From contig CALWGV010000045.1 of NCBI GenBank assembly GCA_944380185.1, forward strand, positions 1 through 60,926: DNA of 60,926 bases. The letters are read 5' to 3'. Positions 6,755 to 15,204 of this stretch are shown in pieces; within the stretch, counting starts at the first letter, position 1, and each line of letters begins with the position of its first letter. A program made the translations under genes and the position numbers. The notes under the pieces were generated by a model. The model searched no databases. It was not told the origin of the DNA and saw only the letters and a list, made by a program, of their open reading frames with translations. Source of the DNA: an uncultured Lachnospiraceae bacterium (GTDB lineage Bacteria; Bacillota; Clostridia; Lachnospirales; Lachnospiraceae).

Positions 6755-9439
6755 TTACATGGCCGAGCAGCTGACCGGCGTATAGCCGGCTTCCGTCACT
6801 GCATCCATCAGCGTCTGATCCGCCACATCCTGTGCCAGAGTAACTACAGCCTCCTTCTTTTCCAGGTCCACTGCGGCCTCAGTCACACCGGGGACCTCGC
6901 TCAAGGCCTTCTGTACGTGGGCCTGGCAATGCGCGCACATCATTCCGTCAACTTTCAAAACTTTTTTCATGGTATCCATTCCTTTCTTATCCGCCGGTTC
7001 TCCGGCGTTATTTGACATATGGCAACTGCCATCGCAGCTGTTTTCGTGGTCGTTTTTAGTGCTGTTATTATTGTACTGCATATTTTCTGCTGTTTCAACA
7101 GAAGCTGTCTGGCTGCCCTTGGGTTTGAAGAAGCGCAGGCGCAGCGCATTGGTGACTACGCAGACCGAGCTCAGACTCATGGCTGCCGAACCGATCATGG
7201 GGCTCAGGCGGATCTGGAAGAGCGGGTAGAGAACACCTGCCGCTACCGGGATACCCAGGATATTGTAGAAAAAGGCCCAGAACAGATTCATATGAATATT
7301 GCGCACCACAGCCCGGCTCAGATCGATAGCTGCCGCCACATCCTGAAGAGAGTCCTTCATCAGCACCACATCCGCCGACTCGATGGCGATGTCTGTGCCT
7401 GCCCCGATGGCAATACCGATATCAGCCCGGGTCAGGGCCGGCGCGTCATTGATTCCGTCTCCCACCATAGCCACCTTGTGGCCTTTTTCCTGAAGAGCAC
7501 GGATATGCGCTTCTTTCTCGGTAGGCAGTACGTCGGAGATAGCGGTCTCTATGCCCAGTTCCCTGCGGATTGCCTCGGCAGTCACCTGGTTGTCACCGGT
7601 CAGCATCACCACATGAAGGCCCATCTCGCCGAAGCGGCGGATTGCTGCCCGGCTGGACTCGCGGACTGTGTCAGCCACGGCGATGATTCCCTGGATCTGA
7701 CCATCCCGGGCAAAGATCAGCGGGGTTTTGCCCTCCCCGGCCAGACGGGAAATCTCCGCCAAAACGGAATCATCCGAACTCTTTTTGGCAGATCCTTTCG
7801 CGTCGCCTAACAGGGCATTTTCCTGCATGAATGCCGCATTTCCGGCCAGATAGTCGTGACCGTCCACCCTGGCCCGGATGCCGCGGCCGGATACCGCTTC
7901 AAAAGCCTCTGTGCGGGGGAGAACAAGCCCTTTCTCCCGCGCCTTCTCCACCACTGCCTGAGCTAAAGGATGCTCGCTGCCGGTCTCGGCTGCCGCCGCA
8001 GATGCCAGAAACGCCTCTTCTGTTATGTCGGAAGCCAAAACCACCACGTCCGTTACCGACGGATGACCGGAGGTAATGGTCCCCGTCTTGTCCAGGACGA
8101 TGGTATCCACTGCGTGAAGATTCTCCAGGCTCTCGGCTGATTTGATCAATATGCCCATCTCGGCGGCCTTGCCGGTGCCCACCATAATAGCTACCGGTGT
8201 GGCCAGCCCCAGCGCACAGGGACAGGAAATCACCAGCACTGAGATGGCATTGGACAGGGCAAATTCAAAGCCGTTTCCGGCGATCAGCCAAACTACGGCG
8301 GTAATCAGCGCGATAACGATGACTACAGGGACAAATACGCCGCTGACCTTGTCAGCCAAGCGGGCGATGGGCGCTTTGGAATTGCTGGCCTCATCCACCA
8401 GGCGAATAATCTGCGACAACGTCGTATCCTCTCCCACCTTGGAGGCGCGGAAGCGGAAGGTGCCGTTTTTGTTGATGGTGGCGGAAATCACCTGGTCTCC
8501 CACATTTTTTTCCACGGGTATACTTTCGCCGGTGATCGCCGCCTGATCCACATAGCCGTAGCCCTCGGTAACTACTCCGTCCACCGGGATGCCCTCTCCC
8601 GGGCGGATCACCACCGTGTCTCCGGCTACTACCTGTTCCGCAGGGATCGTCTGCTCTATATCGCCGCGGATTACGACGGCGGTCTTGGGTGCCAGATCGA
8701 CCAGCTTGCCCAGGGCGTCGGAGGTCTTGGCCTTTGATTTGGCCTCCAAATATTTGCCCACAGTCACCAGTGTCAGAATCATGGCCGCAGACTCAAAGTA
8801 CAGCGCATGGGCGTATTCATGAACCACCGCCATATCACCGTGCCCAAAACCATACGCCATGCGGAACATGGAAAAGATACCGTAAACCAGGGATGCGCCG
8901 GAGCCAATGGCTACCAGAGAATCCATATTTGGCGCACGGTGAATCAGCGCCTTAAATCCGCCGGTAAAAAAGTGCCGATTGATAAAAATCACCGGTATGG
9001 TGAGAAGCAGCTGTGCCAGGGCAGACACCAGAGCATTTTCTGTGCCGACCAGAAAGGCCGGAGCCGGCAGCCCCATCATGGGCCCCATGGCGATATACAT
9101 CAATGGCACCAGCAGAAGGAGGGAAGAAATCAGCCGCCGCTTCATCCCCTGCTGATTTTCCAGCGCCTGATTCTGACGGCTCTGCCACTCGCTGCGAAAG
9201 CCGCCGCTCTCCTGATTGTTTTTTTTCTCCAGGGAAGCTGCGCCATATCCGATCTCCCGGACAGCCGCCTCGATCTGATCCGGTCCCGTCTTCGTCTCGT
9301 CATAGGAGACAGTCATCTGGTTGGCAAGCAGACTGACATTTACGTCCTCCACACCCTCCAGCTTACTCACACAGCGCGTCACATTGGCCTGACAAGCGGC
9401 GCAGGTCATGCCGGTGACGCTGTATTTTTCCGTTTTCAC
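6755..9439 (-). CDS. copA: Copper-exporting P1B ATPase CopA with a fused C-terminal CopZ-like domain
   Basis: An 894-residue membrane ATPase that exports Cu(I). The GTG start at 9439 follows AAGGAG. An N-terminal HMA domain has GMTCAACQAN. The transmembrane CPC motif is Cys406-Pro407-Cys408 in SCPCALGLATP. Asp450 in DKTGTITSG is the phosphorylated residue, GSEHPLAQAV is the HP motif, and GDGINDAPAL is the hinge motif. The ATPase core ends around residue 770. It is followed by a linker rich in Asn, His, Cys and Asp (including HENSCDGSCHMSNN) and a second complete HMA domain with GMMCAHCQAH. Most CopA proteins end after the last membrane helices. Here the copZ-like domain is in the same frame, and an internal ribosome-binding site precedes its own ATG at 6970. 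It lies 15 bases downstream of csoR in one operon. Confidence 0.95.
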   Translation of the reverse strand: MKTEKYSVTGMTCAACQANVTRCVSKLEGVEDVNVSLLANQMTVSYDETKTGPDQIEAAVREIGYGAASLEKKNNQESGGFRSEWQSRQNQALENQQGMKRRLISSLLLLVPLMYIAMGPMMGLPAPAFLVGTENALVSALAQLLLTIPVIFINRHFFTGGFKALIHRAPNMDSLVAIGSGASLVYGIFSMFRMAYGFGHGDMAVVHEYAHALYFESAAMILTLVTVGKYLEAKSKAKTSDALGKLVDLAPKTAVVIRGDIEQTIPAEQVVAGDTVVIRPGEGIPVDGVVTEGYGYVDQAAITGESIPVEKNVGDQVISATINKNGTFRFRASKVGEDTTLSQIIRLVDEASNSKAPIARLADKVSGVFVPVVIVIALITAVVWLIAGNGFEFALSNAISVLVISCPCALGLATPVAIMVGTGKAAEMGILIKSAESLENLHAVDTIVLDKTGTITSGHPSVTDVVVLASDITEEAFLASAAAAETGSEHPLAQAVVEKAREKGLVLPRTEAFEAVSGRGIRARVDGHDYLAGNAAFMQENALLGDAKGSAKKSSDDSVLAEISRLAGEGKTPLIFARDGQIQGIIAVADTVRESSRAAIRRFGEMGLHVVMLTGDNQVTAEAIRRELGIETAISDVLPTEKEAHIRALQEKGHKVAMVGDGINDAPALTRADIGIAIGAGTDIAIESADVVLMKDSLQDVAAAIDLSRAVVRNIHMNLFWAFFYNILGIPVAAGVLYPLFQIRLSPMIGSAAMSLSSVCVVTNALRLRFFKPKGSQTASVETAENMQYNNNSTKNDHENSCDGSCHMSNNAGEPADKKGMDTMKKVLKVDGMMCAHCQAHVQKALSEVPGVTEAAVDLEKKEAVVTLAQDVADQTLMDAVTEAGYTPVSCSAM
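6968..6985 (-). promoter_or_regulatory. Internal ribosome-binding site and ATG inside copA (possible free CopZ)
   Basis: On the minus strand AAAGGA (6985-6980), nine bases, then ATG (6970) in the copA frame. Initiation here would give a 71-residue HMA protein beginning MKKVLKVDGMMCAHCQAHVQ, the length of a stand-alone CopZ chaperone. No stop codon separates it from the ATPase. Whether it is used cannot be told from sequence. Confidence 0.5.
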
Positions 9440-9454
9440 GAAAGAGTCACTCCT

Positions 9455-9805
9455 TTATTTTAATTTTTTGATCAGCTCCACTGCTTCATCTACAACCTGC
9501 ACATTTCCTTTGGCGATCTCTTCCACCACGCAGGTTTCCAGGTGTTCCTGCAGTACCATGTAGCCGAAATTCTGCAGGGCGCTCTGTACGGCAGCCACCT
9601 GAATCAAGATATCTCCGCAGTAGCGGTTTTCGTCCAGCATACGGCTGATGCCGCCCAGCTGACCGATCATGCGCTTCAGACGGTTTTGCAGCTGCCTCAG
9701 TTCCTCGGCATTGCGGGGAGTAGCCTTATAGTGGCAGTGGCATACGGCAGTATCCGGATTAGACATATCCTTTTCCGGTTTCTGCTCCTCTCTCTGGTCT
9801 TCCAT
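9455..9805 (-). CDS. csoR: Copper-sensing repressor CsoR
   Basis: A 116-residue all-helical repressor of the CsoR/FrmR family. The copper-binding triad is Cys63, His88 and Cys92, in RYCGDILIQV and LQEHLETCVV, with the same spacing as the C-H-C site of known CsoR proteins. The N-terminus carries an extra stretch with CHCHYK that may also bind metal. Copper binding releases CsoR from DNA. Two sites matching the CsoR operator lie in its own promoter, so the operon is autoregulated. It is the first gene of csoR-copA. The start at 9805 has AGGAGG seven bases upstream. Confidence 0.95.
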   Translation of the reverse strand: MEDQREEQKPEKDMSNPDTAVCHCHYKATPRNAEELRQLQNRLKRMIGQLGGISRMLDENRYCGDILIQVAAVQSALQNFGYMVLQEHLETCVVEEIAKGNVQVVDEAVELIKKLK

Positions 9806-9833
9806 CCTGTCACCTCCTTGCCAATACTTGAAA

Positions 9834-9850
9834 ATACCCCCATGAGGTAT
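9834..9850. promoter_or_regulatory. Second CsoR operator (downstream of transcription start)
   Basis: ATACCCCCATGAGGTAT, a 17-base imperfect dyad of the same ATACCC/GGGTAT type as the main operator, lies just after the expected transcription start. It is centred 35 bases from the first site, and one arm is degenerate. Confidence 0.6.
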
Positions 9851-9862
9851 CCTGATGAGATC

Positions 9863-9891
9863 ATTATAATACCCTACCGGGGTATTTGCAA
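9863..9891 (-). promoter_or_regulatory. csoR-copA promoter with a CsoR operator as spacer
   Basis: Minus strand TTGCAA (9891-9886) and TATAAT (9868-9863) are separated by exactly 17 bases. Those 17 bases (9869-9885, plus-strand ATACCCTACCGGGGTAT) are the CsoR dyad, very close to the known copZA operator of Bacillus. Bound repressor would cover both promoter boxes. Confidence 0.9.
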
Positions 9892-10011
9892 CCCCTTTTT
9901 TATATTTTCCCGGAAATATTTTTCGGGCACATCCTGGACGTGACGCTGCCCTGAATTTGCCTGATCAGCAGTCGCGCCCGGCAATCATCTCGTCAGAATA
10001 ATAAAAGGAAA

Positions 10012-10041
10012 AGCCGGGAACCCACTGACGGATTCTCGGCT
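10012..10041 (-). terminator. Terminator of the amidohydrolase gene
   Basis: Minus strand stem AGCCGAGAA / TTCCCGGCT (one mismatch) followed by TTTTCCTTTTATT, starting 13 bases past the stop at 10054. Confidence 0.65.
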
Positions 10042-10053
10042 GCGCATAAGAGA

Positions 10054-11814
10054 TCAATAACGGAAAGGAAATTGTCTGACACCCTCCTTGAAGGCGGCCT
10101 CAACGCGGATTTCCTTCAGCTGCAGCAGGGGCACTTCCAGTGGATTGCGGTCGACAATTACCAGATCGGCAAGCTTGCCTGCCGTGATGCTTCCCTTGCG
10201 CTTTTCTTCCCTGAGCTGCCAGGCTCCATATAGGGTAACTGCCTTCAATGCTTCCCAGACAGATATTCTCTGATGAGCCCCCAGCAGATATCCGTCCTTT
10301 GTCCTTCGATTTACCGCATTGTGCACGGCAAAAAGAGGATCAGCTTTTACCACCGGAGCATCCTGATGGAGCGTAAAGGGAATGCCCTTTGCCGCGGCCC
10401 ATCCCGCCGGACTGATGTTTTCTGCTCGTTCAGGTCCTAAGAGGGATTCCCGGTAGTAGTCTCCCCAATAGTAGACGTGATCAATAAAAAAGCTGGGGAT
10501 CATGCGCAGGCAGGCCATCTGCCGGATCTGTTCTCTTCCTGCCGTCTGGCAGTGGATCGCTGCCGGTCTGAGATCGGAACAGAGCCCCTGTCGGAGAGCC
10601 TGCGCCGCCAGATGGACCAGGCCGGAAGTCGTCTCGTCTCTCTCCGCCTCGGCCAGCACCTCATAGCTCTCTCCTGCCTCCAGACATATCGCTCTGGCAT
10701 AACAGCGAATCAGGCGGTCGATAGCCGCGTCACCATTTACATGGGCATTCAGCTGCCAGCCGTTGGCGATACACGAAACGGCAGCATCCAGTACCTCCTC
10801 CTCAGTCATCGCCGGAAGGCCGCACCAGGGTTTCTCCTCGCCATGAGGCGGGTGAAAATAAGGTGAGGACAGCCATGCTGTACTGCCCTGAGGAGAACCG
10901 TCCAGAAATATTTTCAGCCCGCCTAGGCGCAGCCGTGAGGGGGAAGGGCCATAAGGCAGGGTGACGGCAGGAGCGGATATTTTGCCGTTTGATTTTTCCG
11001 CGGGAAGACAGCGGCCGGCCATATCCTCCGTAAGATAGGCTGTCACATCCACTGGCAGACGCCCCTGCCGGCAGGCTCCGGCAAGAAGAGCATATTCCCG
11101 CTCTCCTGCCCTGGCCTCCTGCACCGTGGTAAATCCCTGGGACGCATACAGGCGGCCGGCCTGCTCCAGGGCATCCATAACCTCAGCGTCGGTAAATCCA
11201 TTGATTTTTTTCTGCACATCCGGATTCAGGTACTCTTCCTCCTGAAGGAGACCGCTGCTGTCTTTCCGCCCCAGAATCTGGAGCGCCGGACTGTTGCAGA
11301 CGCACATATGGCCGGAGGTATGGGTCAGACAGATCGGAATCCGGTCGCTGATCTGATCAAGCTCTTCCCGAAGTGGATGGCGCCCTTCTCTATAGACCGA
11401 CGGATCGTAGCCCATGCCCAGCAGCCATTGACCCGGCCTGAGCCTGCGGCGGCTCAGTTCCTGCCGACAATGGCAAATCAGCTCCTCGATGGAACCGCAG
11501 ACACCTCGAGGAGGCGGTGAGCAGTTTACCATGAGAAGCCGCATGGCTACCGCCGTAATATGAGAATGGCCATCGATGAACCCAGGAAGCAGAGTTCTGC
11601 CCTCCAGATCTGTCACATGAGCCAGGGGATAATTTTCCCGGAGTGTCTGTCCTCCGTCCGCGTCTGTGCGCACCTCGGCGATTCTGCCGTTTTCCACATA
11701 GATTGCCGTGGCAATGGGACAGCTGTCATCCATGGTCAGAATAGGTCCATGGCAAAAAATTTCAGGACAAACATTTTGGGGGAAATTTTCCCCGGCCTGG
11801 TCATGTGTTTTCAT
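10054..11814 (-). CDS. YtcJ-like metal-dependent amidohydrolase (amidohydrolase family 3)
   Basis: A 586-residue cytoplasmic hydrolase without a signal peptide. The N-terminal beta-sandwich segment (YVENGRIAEVRTDADGGQTL) is followed by LLPGFIDGHSHITAVAMRLL, whose HxH pair binds metal. Later landmarks are LNAHVNGDAAIDRLI and FTLHQDAPVVKADPLFAVHN, and the C-terminal half-sandwich ends with GKLADLVIVDRNPLEVP. This is the architecture of YtcJ-type amidohydrolases. They cleave amide or imide bonds in small molecules, and their natural substrates are mostly unknown. It has AAGGAG five bases before the ATG and its own terminator, so it seems monocistronic. No neighbouring gene points to a pathway. 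Confidence 0.85.
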   Translation of the reverse strand: MKTHDQAGENFPQNVCPEIFCHGPILTMDDSCPIATAIYVENGRIAEVRTDADGGQTLRENYPLAHVTDLEGRTLLPGFIDGHSHITAVAMRLLMVNCSPPPRGVCGSIEELICHCRQELSRRRLRPGQWLLGMGYDPSVYREGRHPLREELDQISDRIPICLTHTSGHMCVCNSPALQILGRKDSSGLLQEEEYLNPDVQKKINGFTDAEVMDALEQAGRLYASQGFTTVQEARAGEREYALLAGACRQGRLPVDVTAYLTEDMAGRCLPAEKSNGKISAPAVTLPYGPSPSRLRLGGLKIFLDGSPQGSTAWLSSPYFHPPHGEEKPWCGLPAMTEEEVLDAAVSCIANGWQLNAHVNGDAAIDRLIRCYARAICLEAGESYEVLAEAERDETTSGLVHLAAQALRQGLCSDLRPAAIHCQTAGREQIRQMACLRMIPSFFIDHVYYWGDYYRESLLGPERAENISPAGWAAAKGIPFTLHQDAPVVKADPLFAVHNAVNRRTKDGYLLGAHQRISVWEALKAVTLYGAWQLREEKRKGSITAGKLADLVIVDRNPLEVPLLQLKEIRVEAAFKEGVRQFPFRY

Positions 11815-11856
11815 CGCATCTCCTTTTCGGCGGTTTACTTTATCATCCTTTAATAC

Positions 11857-13086
11857 TTAATTCTCCTCCGAATAGATTTCCACGATTTTCAGTAAAATAT
11901 CCACGCATTTTTCCATGGACTGTACGCAGGTAAATTCATACCGTCCGTGGCAGTTGTGACCGCCCACGCCCAGATTGGGACAAGGCAGGCCCATGAAGGA
12001 AAGACGGGCTCCATCGGTGCCGCCCCGCACAGGAGGCGTCAACGGCTCCAGGCCGCAGGCACGGATAGCCTGACGGGCGTTTTCAATCAGGTGAGGATGT
12101 TCCTCCACCTTCTCCTTCATATTGTAGTAAGAATCCTTGATCTCAGTTGCTGCACAGCCCTCGCCGTATTTGAGATTGATGAAATCGGCTGCTTTCTGGA
12201 AAAAGGCTTTCTTTTCCGCAAATTTCCGGCGGTCATGATCGCGGATAATATACTCCACTGTCACTTGGTCTACGTTTCCTGTAATCTCACAAGGGTGGTA
12301 GAAACCCTCCAGTCCTTCGGTGGCCGCCGGATCTTCGTGAACCGGCAGAAGGCGCTGAAACTCTTCCGCTACCAGAATCGCATTGATCATCTTGCCCTTG
12401 GCAGAACCGGGATGAACGCTTTTGCCGTGGATGATCAGGCGAGCTGCCGCTGCATTGAAAGTCTCATACTCGATTTCCCCGGCGGCTCCTCCGTCCACGG
12501 TGTAGGCAAAGTCCGCCCCGAATTTTTTTACATCGAAGAAATCTACGCCGCGACCCACCTCCTCGTCGGGAGTAAAAGCAATGGGAATGCGATTGTGAGG
12601 GATCTCCGGATGAGCCAGGAGATATTCCGCCATGGCCATGATCTCCGCCACGCCGGCCTTATCATCGCCGCCAAGCAGAGTAGAACCGTCGGTAACGATC
12701 AGATCTTGTCCCTGATAAGCAGACATCTCCGGAAATTCCTCCGGCCGCATCACGTATTCTCCTTTTTCATCAAGAACGATGGAACCGCCGTCATAATCCT
12801 TTACGATGCGGGGCTTGACATCTCTGCCGGAAACGGCATCGGAGGTATCCATGTGCGCGATAAAACCGACGATCGGCCCCGGACACTTTGCCGTAGCCGG
12901 AACAGCGGAATAGACATAGCCATATTCGTCCATATGGGGATTTTCTGCCCCCATGGCCTTCAGCTCCTCCACCAACATGCGGGCCAGGTCCTTCTGCTTT
13001 TCCGTGCTGGGAAATCTTTCTTCATTGCTCTTGCTCTGGGTGTCTACTTTAACATAACGCAAAAATTTATCGATGACCGATGACAT
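11857..13086 (-). CDS. pepT: Tripeptide aminopeptidase (peptidase T)
   Basis: A 409-residue M20 metallopeptidase that removes the N-terminal residue from tripeptides in the cytoplasm. Zinc and catalytic motifs are visible: [13 protein letters not shown] (His, Asp), [19 protein letters not shown] (bridging Asp), [20 protein letters not shown] (catalytic Glu pair) and [13 protein letters not shown] near the end. The length is that of E. coli PepT (408). I place the start at 13086 ([20 protein letters not shown]), which has GAAGGAGA upstream. The frame is open further upstream but without a site. It complements the peptide transporter farther along the window. Confidence 0.95.
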   Translation of the reverse strand: MSSVIDKFLRYVKVDTQSKSNEERFPSTEKQKDLARMLVEELKAMGAENPHMDEYGYVYSAVPATAKCPGPIVGFIAHMDTSDAVSGRDVKPRIVKDYDGGSIVLDEKGEYVMRPEEFPEMSAYQGQDLIVTDGSTLLGGDDKAGVAEIMAMAEYLLAHPEIPHNRIPIAFTPDEEVGRGVDFFDVKKFGADFAYTVDGGAAGEIEYETFNAAAARLIIHGKSVHPGSAKGKMINAILVAEEFQRLLPVHEDPAATEGLEGFYHPCEITGNVDQVTVEYIIRDHDRRKFAEKKAFFQKAADFINLKYGEGCAATEIKDSYYNMKEKVEEHPHLIENARQAIRACGLEPLTPPVRGGTDGARLSFMGLPCPNLGVGGHNCHGRYEFTCVQSMEKCVDILLKIVEIYSEEN

Positions 13087-13196
13087 AATTGCTTTCTCCT
13101 TCTCTGTTTTTCTGCGATCTATTGTAGCACTCCGCTTGAAGAATGGCAACGTATCCGGCAGGTATGCGAAGAGATATTTTTACCTCTTTTCTTCTT

Positions 13197-13805
13197 TTAC
13201 ATGGCAAAATCTTCGATTCGTTTTTCCAGGGCAGCCAAAAGTCGGGCGCAGCCGGAAAACTCCTCCATAAGCTGATTTTGCCGTACGGTTTTTTCTCCTG
13301 CACGCTTATAGCAGAGCCGGTGCTCCATGCCAGCCCAAAAATCCATCCCTGCCGTGCGAAGCTGAATCTCCACGGGCAGACAATCAAGATGTCCCTCACA
13401 CAGCACAGGTACGCAAAAAATGAGATGCAAACTGCGGTATCCTGATTTTTTGGGATGCGCAATATAATCCTTCTTCCGGATCAGCGCAAAGCCGGATCTT
13501 TGTTCAAGGAGCCGGGCCATCTGCCGCAGCTCGGATTCAAAATAAAAAACCAGACGTATGCCGGCGATATCGTGGAGATACTCCCGTGCATTTTCCGCCG
13601 TGAGAGCCAGCCCTCTCTCTTTGAGCTTCCCGGCAATGCTTTCCTTTGTCTTGATCCGGCTTTTTACATGGTGCAGCGGTTCATCACAAAAAAGCGCCAT
13701 TTCCCGCTGCAGTTCCTCCACGCAGGACAGCATTTGTCCCATTGCCTGCGCGTAAGGGCGAATCAATTCGATATATGTCTCTTCCGTCCACATTTGTACT
13801 GTCAT
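13197..13805 (-). CDS. Small alarmone synthetase (RelA/SpoT domain), copy 1
   Basis: A 202-residue single-domain (p)ppGpp synthetase. Motifs in order are HHVKSRIKTKESIAGKLKE (basic nucleotide-binding segment), YLHDIAGIRLVFYF (metal-binding Asp), IRKKDYIAHPKKSGYRSLHL and LPVEIQLRTAGMDFWAGMEH (catalytic Glu and Gln). No hydrolase, TGS or ACT domain is present, so it can make but not degrade the alarmone. This is the YjbM/RelQ type. GGGAGG lies before the ATG. A close paralogue follows at 14102-14758; both share the DIAGIR, GYRS and VEIQLRT cores but differ elsewhere. Confidence 0.92.
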   Translation of the reverse strand: MTVQMWTEETYIELIRPYAQAMGQMLSCVEELQREMALFCDEPLHHVKSRIKTKESIAGKLKERGLALTAENAREYLHDIAGIRLVFYFESELRQMARLLEQRSGFALIRKKDYIAHPKKSGYRSLHLIFCVPVLCEGHLDCLPVEIQLRTAGMDFWAGMEHRLCYKRAGEKTVRQNQLMEEFSGCARLLAALEKRIEDFAM

Positions 13806-13970
13806 TTACTGCCTCCCTGTTATTCTGGTTTCTATTTGTCTTTCCGTCGATTGTTCTCATCGGTTATTTTTGCGGAAAGAAAGTGCTCACCTAGACAGTC
13901 TATGCGGACGATCTTTTTTTTATGATATAAAAGGGGTTGTCAGTTAATATTACCACAACACAAATGCAGA

Positions 13971-14019
13971 AAAGAGACAATCCCATAAAGCTTTGTTTTC
14001 TATGGGACTGTCTCTTTTT
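13971..14019. terminator. Hairpin between the two alarmone synthetase genes
   Basis: Inverted repeat AAAGAGACA(A)TCCCATA / TATGGGA(C)TGTCTCTTT with a 13-base loop. T-rich tails occur on both strands. It probably ends the 14102-14758 transcript, so the two synthetase genes may be transcribed separately. Confidence 0.7.
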
Positions 14020-14101
14020 CATCATTCATCTCTGTCACGCAACATAAAATAATTATGTAAACCAAATGTGTGACTACACAGTTTTCATTTCTTACCGGCA
14101 T

Positions 14102-14758
14102 TCATTGTCCGGTCATCTCTCTCGGTTCATCGCAGTAACGCTCCATCTTGGCCTCGATCTCTTCCAGCTGCTTGGCGTAGCCGAGAAATTCCTCCACCAG
14201 CATCTCCTGTGCTACAGGTTGTCTGGGCTCTTTCTTGTAGCAGATGCGGTGCTCCATGCTGGCCCAAAAGTCCATGGACATGGTGCGAAGCTGAATTTCC
14301 ACCGGATAATAGTCCATGCCGTCAGTGTGGTAAACCGGCACGCCAAAGACGATGTGATAACTGCGGTAGCCATTAGATTTCGGACTGCGGATATAATCCC
14401 TCTCCTTCAGAATGATCAAATCCTTTTGTTTCTTAATGATATCCACAATCCAGTCGATATCACGAATAAAATGGCAAATCACACGAATGCCGGCGATGTC
14501 GGTCAGCTGATCTCTGGCGTTTTCCACGGTAGGCTCCAACTGAAGCCGTGCCAATTTTCCCTCGATGCTCTTCTTGGTCTTGATCCGGCTCTGGATGTGG
14601 TGAATCGGGTCATTCTGGTATTTTCGGGAAAAATCTTTATTCAGAGCCTCGATGCGAAACAGCATATTCTGCATCGCGTCCACATAGGGAACGATCAACT
14701 CCATATAATTTCTTTCGTTCAGGCGCTTCGGCAACGCTGTCGTAATCGTCTTAACCAT
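14102..14758 (-). CDS. Small alarmone synthetase (RelA/SpoT domain), copy 2
   Basis: A 218-residue paralogue of the gene at 13197. Motifs are IHHIQSRIKTKKSIEGKLAR, LTDIAGIRVICHF, LKERDYIRSPKSNGYRSYHI and YPVEIQLRTMSMDFWASMEH. All catalytic residues appear intact and no hydrolase domain is present. I take the second ATG (14758, MVKTITTALPKRLNERNYME) as the start because GGAG sits six bases before it; the upstream ATG at 14770 lacks a site. Two synthetase-only proteins side by side suggest differently controlled alarmone sources. A hairpin separates them. Confidence 0.9.
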   Translation of the reverse strand: MVKTITTALPKRLNERNYMELIVPYVDAMQNMLFRIEALNKDFSRKYQNDPIHHIQSRIKTKKSIEGKLARLQLEPTVENARDQLTDIAGIRVICHFIRDIDWIVDIIKKQKDLIILKERDYIRSPKSNGYRSYHIVFGVPVYHTDGMDYYPVEIQLRTMSMDFWASMEHRICYKKEPRQPVAQEMLVEEFLGYAKQLEEIEAKMERYCDEPREMTGQ

Positions 14759-14977
14759 AAAACACTCCATAATAATCTGTCAACAGGAAACATGGAAGGC
14801 GGAAGGAAGAACTTCTTTCCGTCCTGTCCAGTTTCAGTATAGCCGAAAATTATGTCCATTCTATGCACGAAATATAACAAAAATCTTATGGAATCATAAA
14901 CTGTTTTGTAAAATATTCATAAAAAATGTGTCGGAGCTTTTGTGCCGAAAGAGATTTTGCTTTGCCGTGGCGTTTCC

Positions 14978-15163
14978 TTATCCCTCTTCCGCCCTGTGTT
15001 TCTTCAGGTGGTAGACCGAACGGCCAAGGCAGGAAACAATAACAAGGCCATAGACGATTGCCCGGCTCCAACTGAGCGTTCTCGACCTGAGATTTAACGC
15101 GAAAAGAATGCAGGCCGCAGCTACCAGGATAAAATTGATGACAGCCTGAGTACTGTGTTTCAT
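14978..15163 (-). CDS. Small two-helix membrane protein, unknown
   Basis: A 61-residue protein with two hydrophobic helices (about 8-24 and 33-51) and a basic, charged tail (YHLKKHRAEEG). AAGGAGG before the ATG supports translation. It lies 41 bases downstream of the gene for a larger membrane protein and may be co-transcribed with it. I do not recognise a family. Confidence 0.7.
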   Translation of the reverse strand: MKHSTQAVINFILVAAACILFALNLRSRTLSWSRAIVYGLVIVSCLGRSVYHLKKHRAEEG

Positions 15164-15204
15164 ATCTCTCTACCTCCTTTTATTTGCCGTCCCCAAAAAG
15201 CAAG

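Noticed and set aside
13197-14758. Toxin-antitoxin (ToxSAS) interpretation of the alarmone synthetases
   Set aside because: No small antidote gene sits next to either one. The genes between and around them are a hairpin and membrane protein genes.
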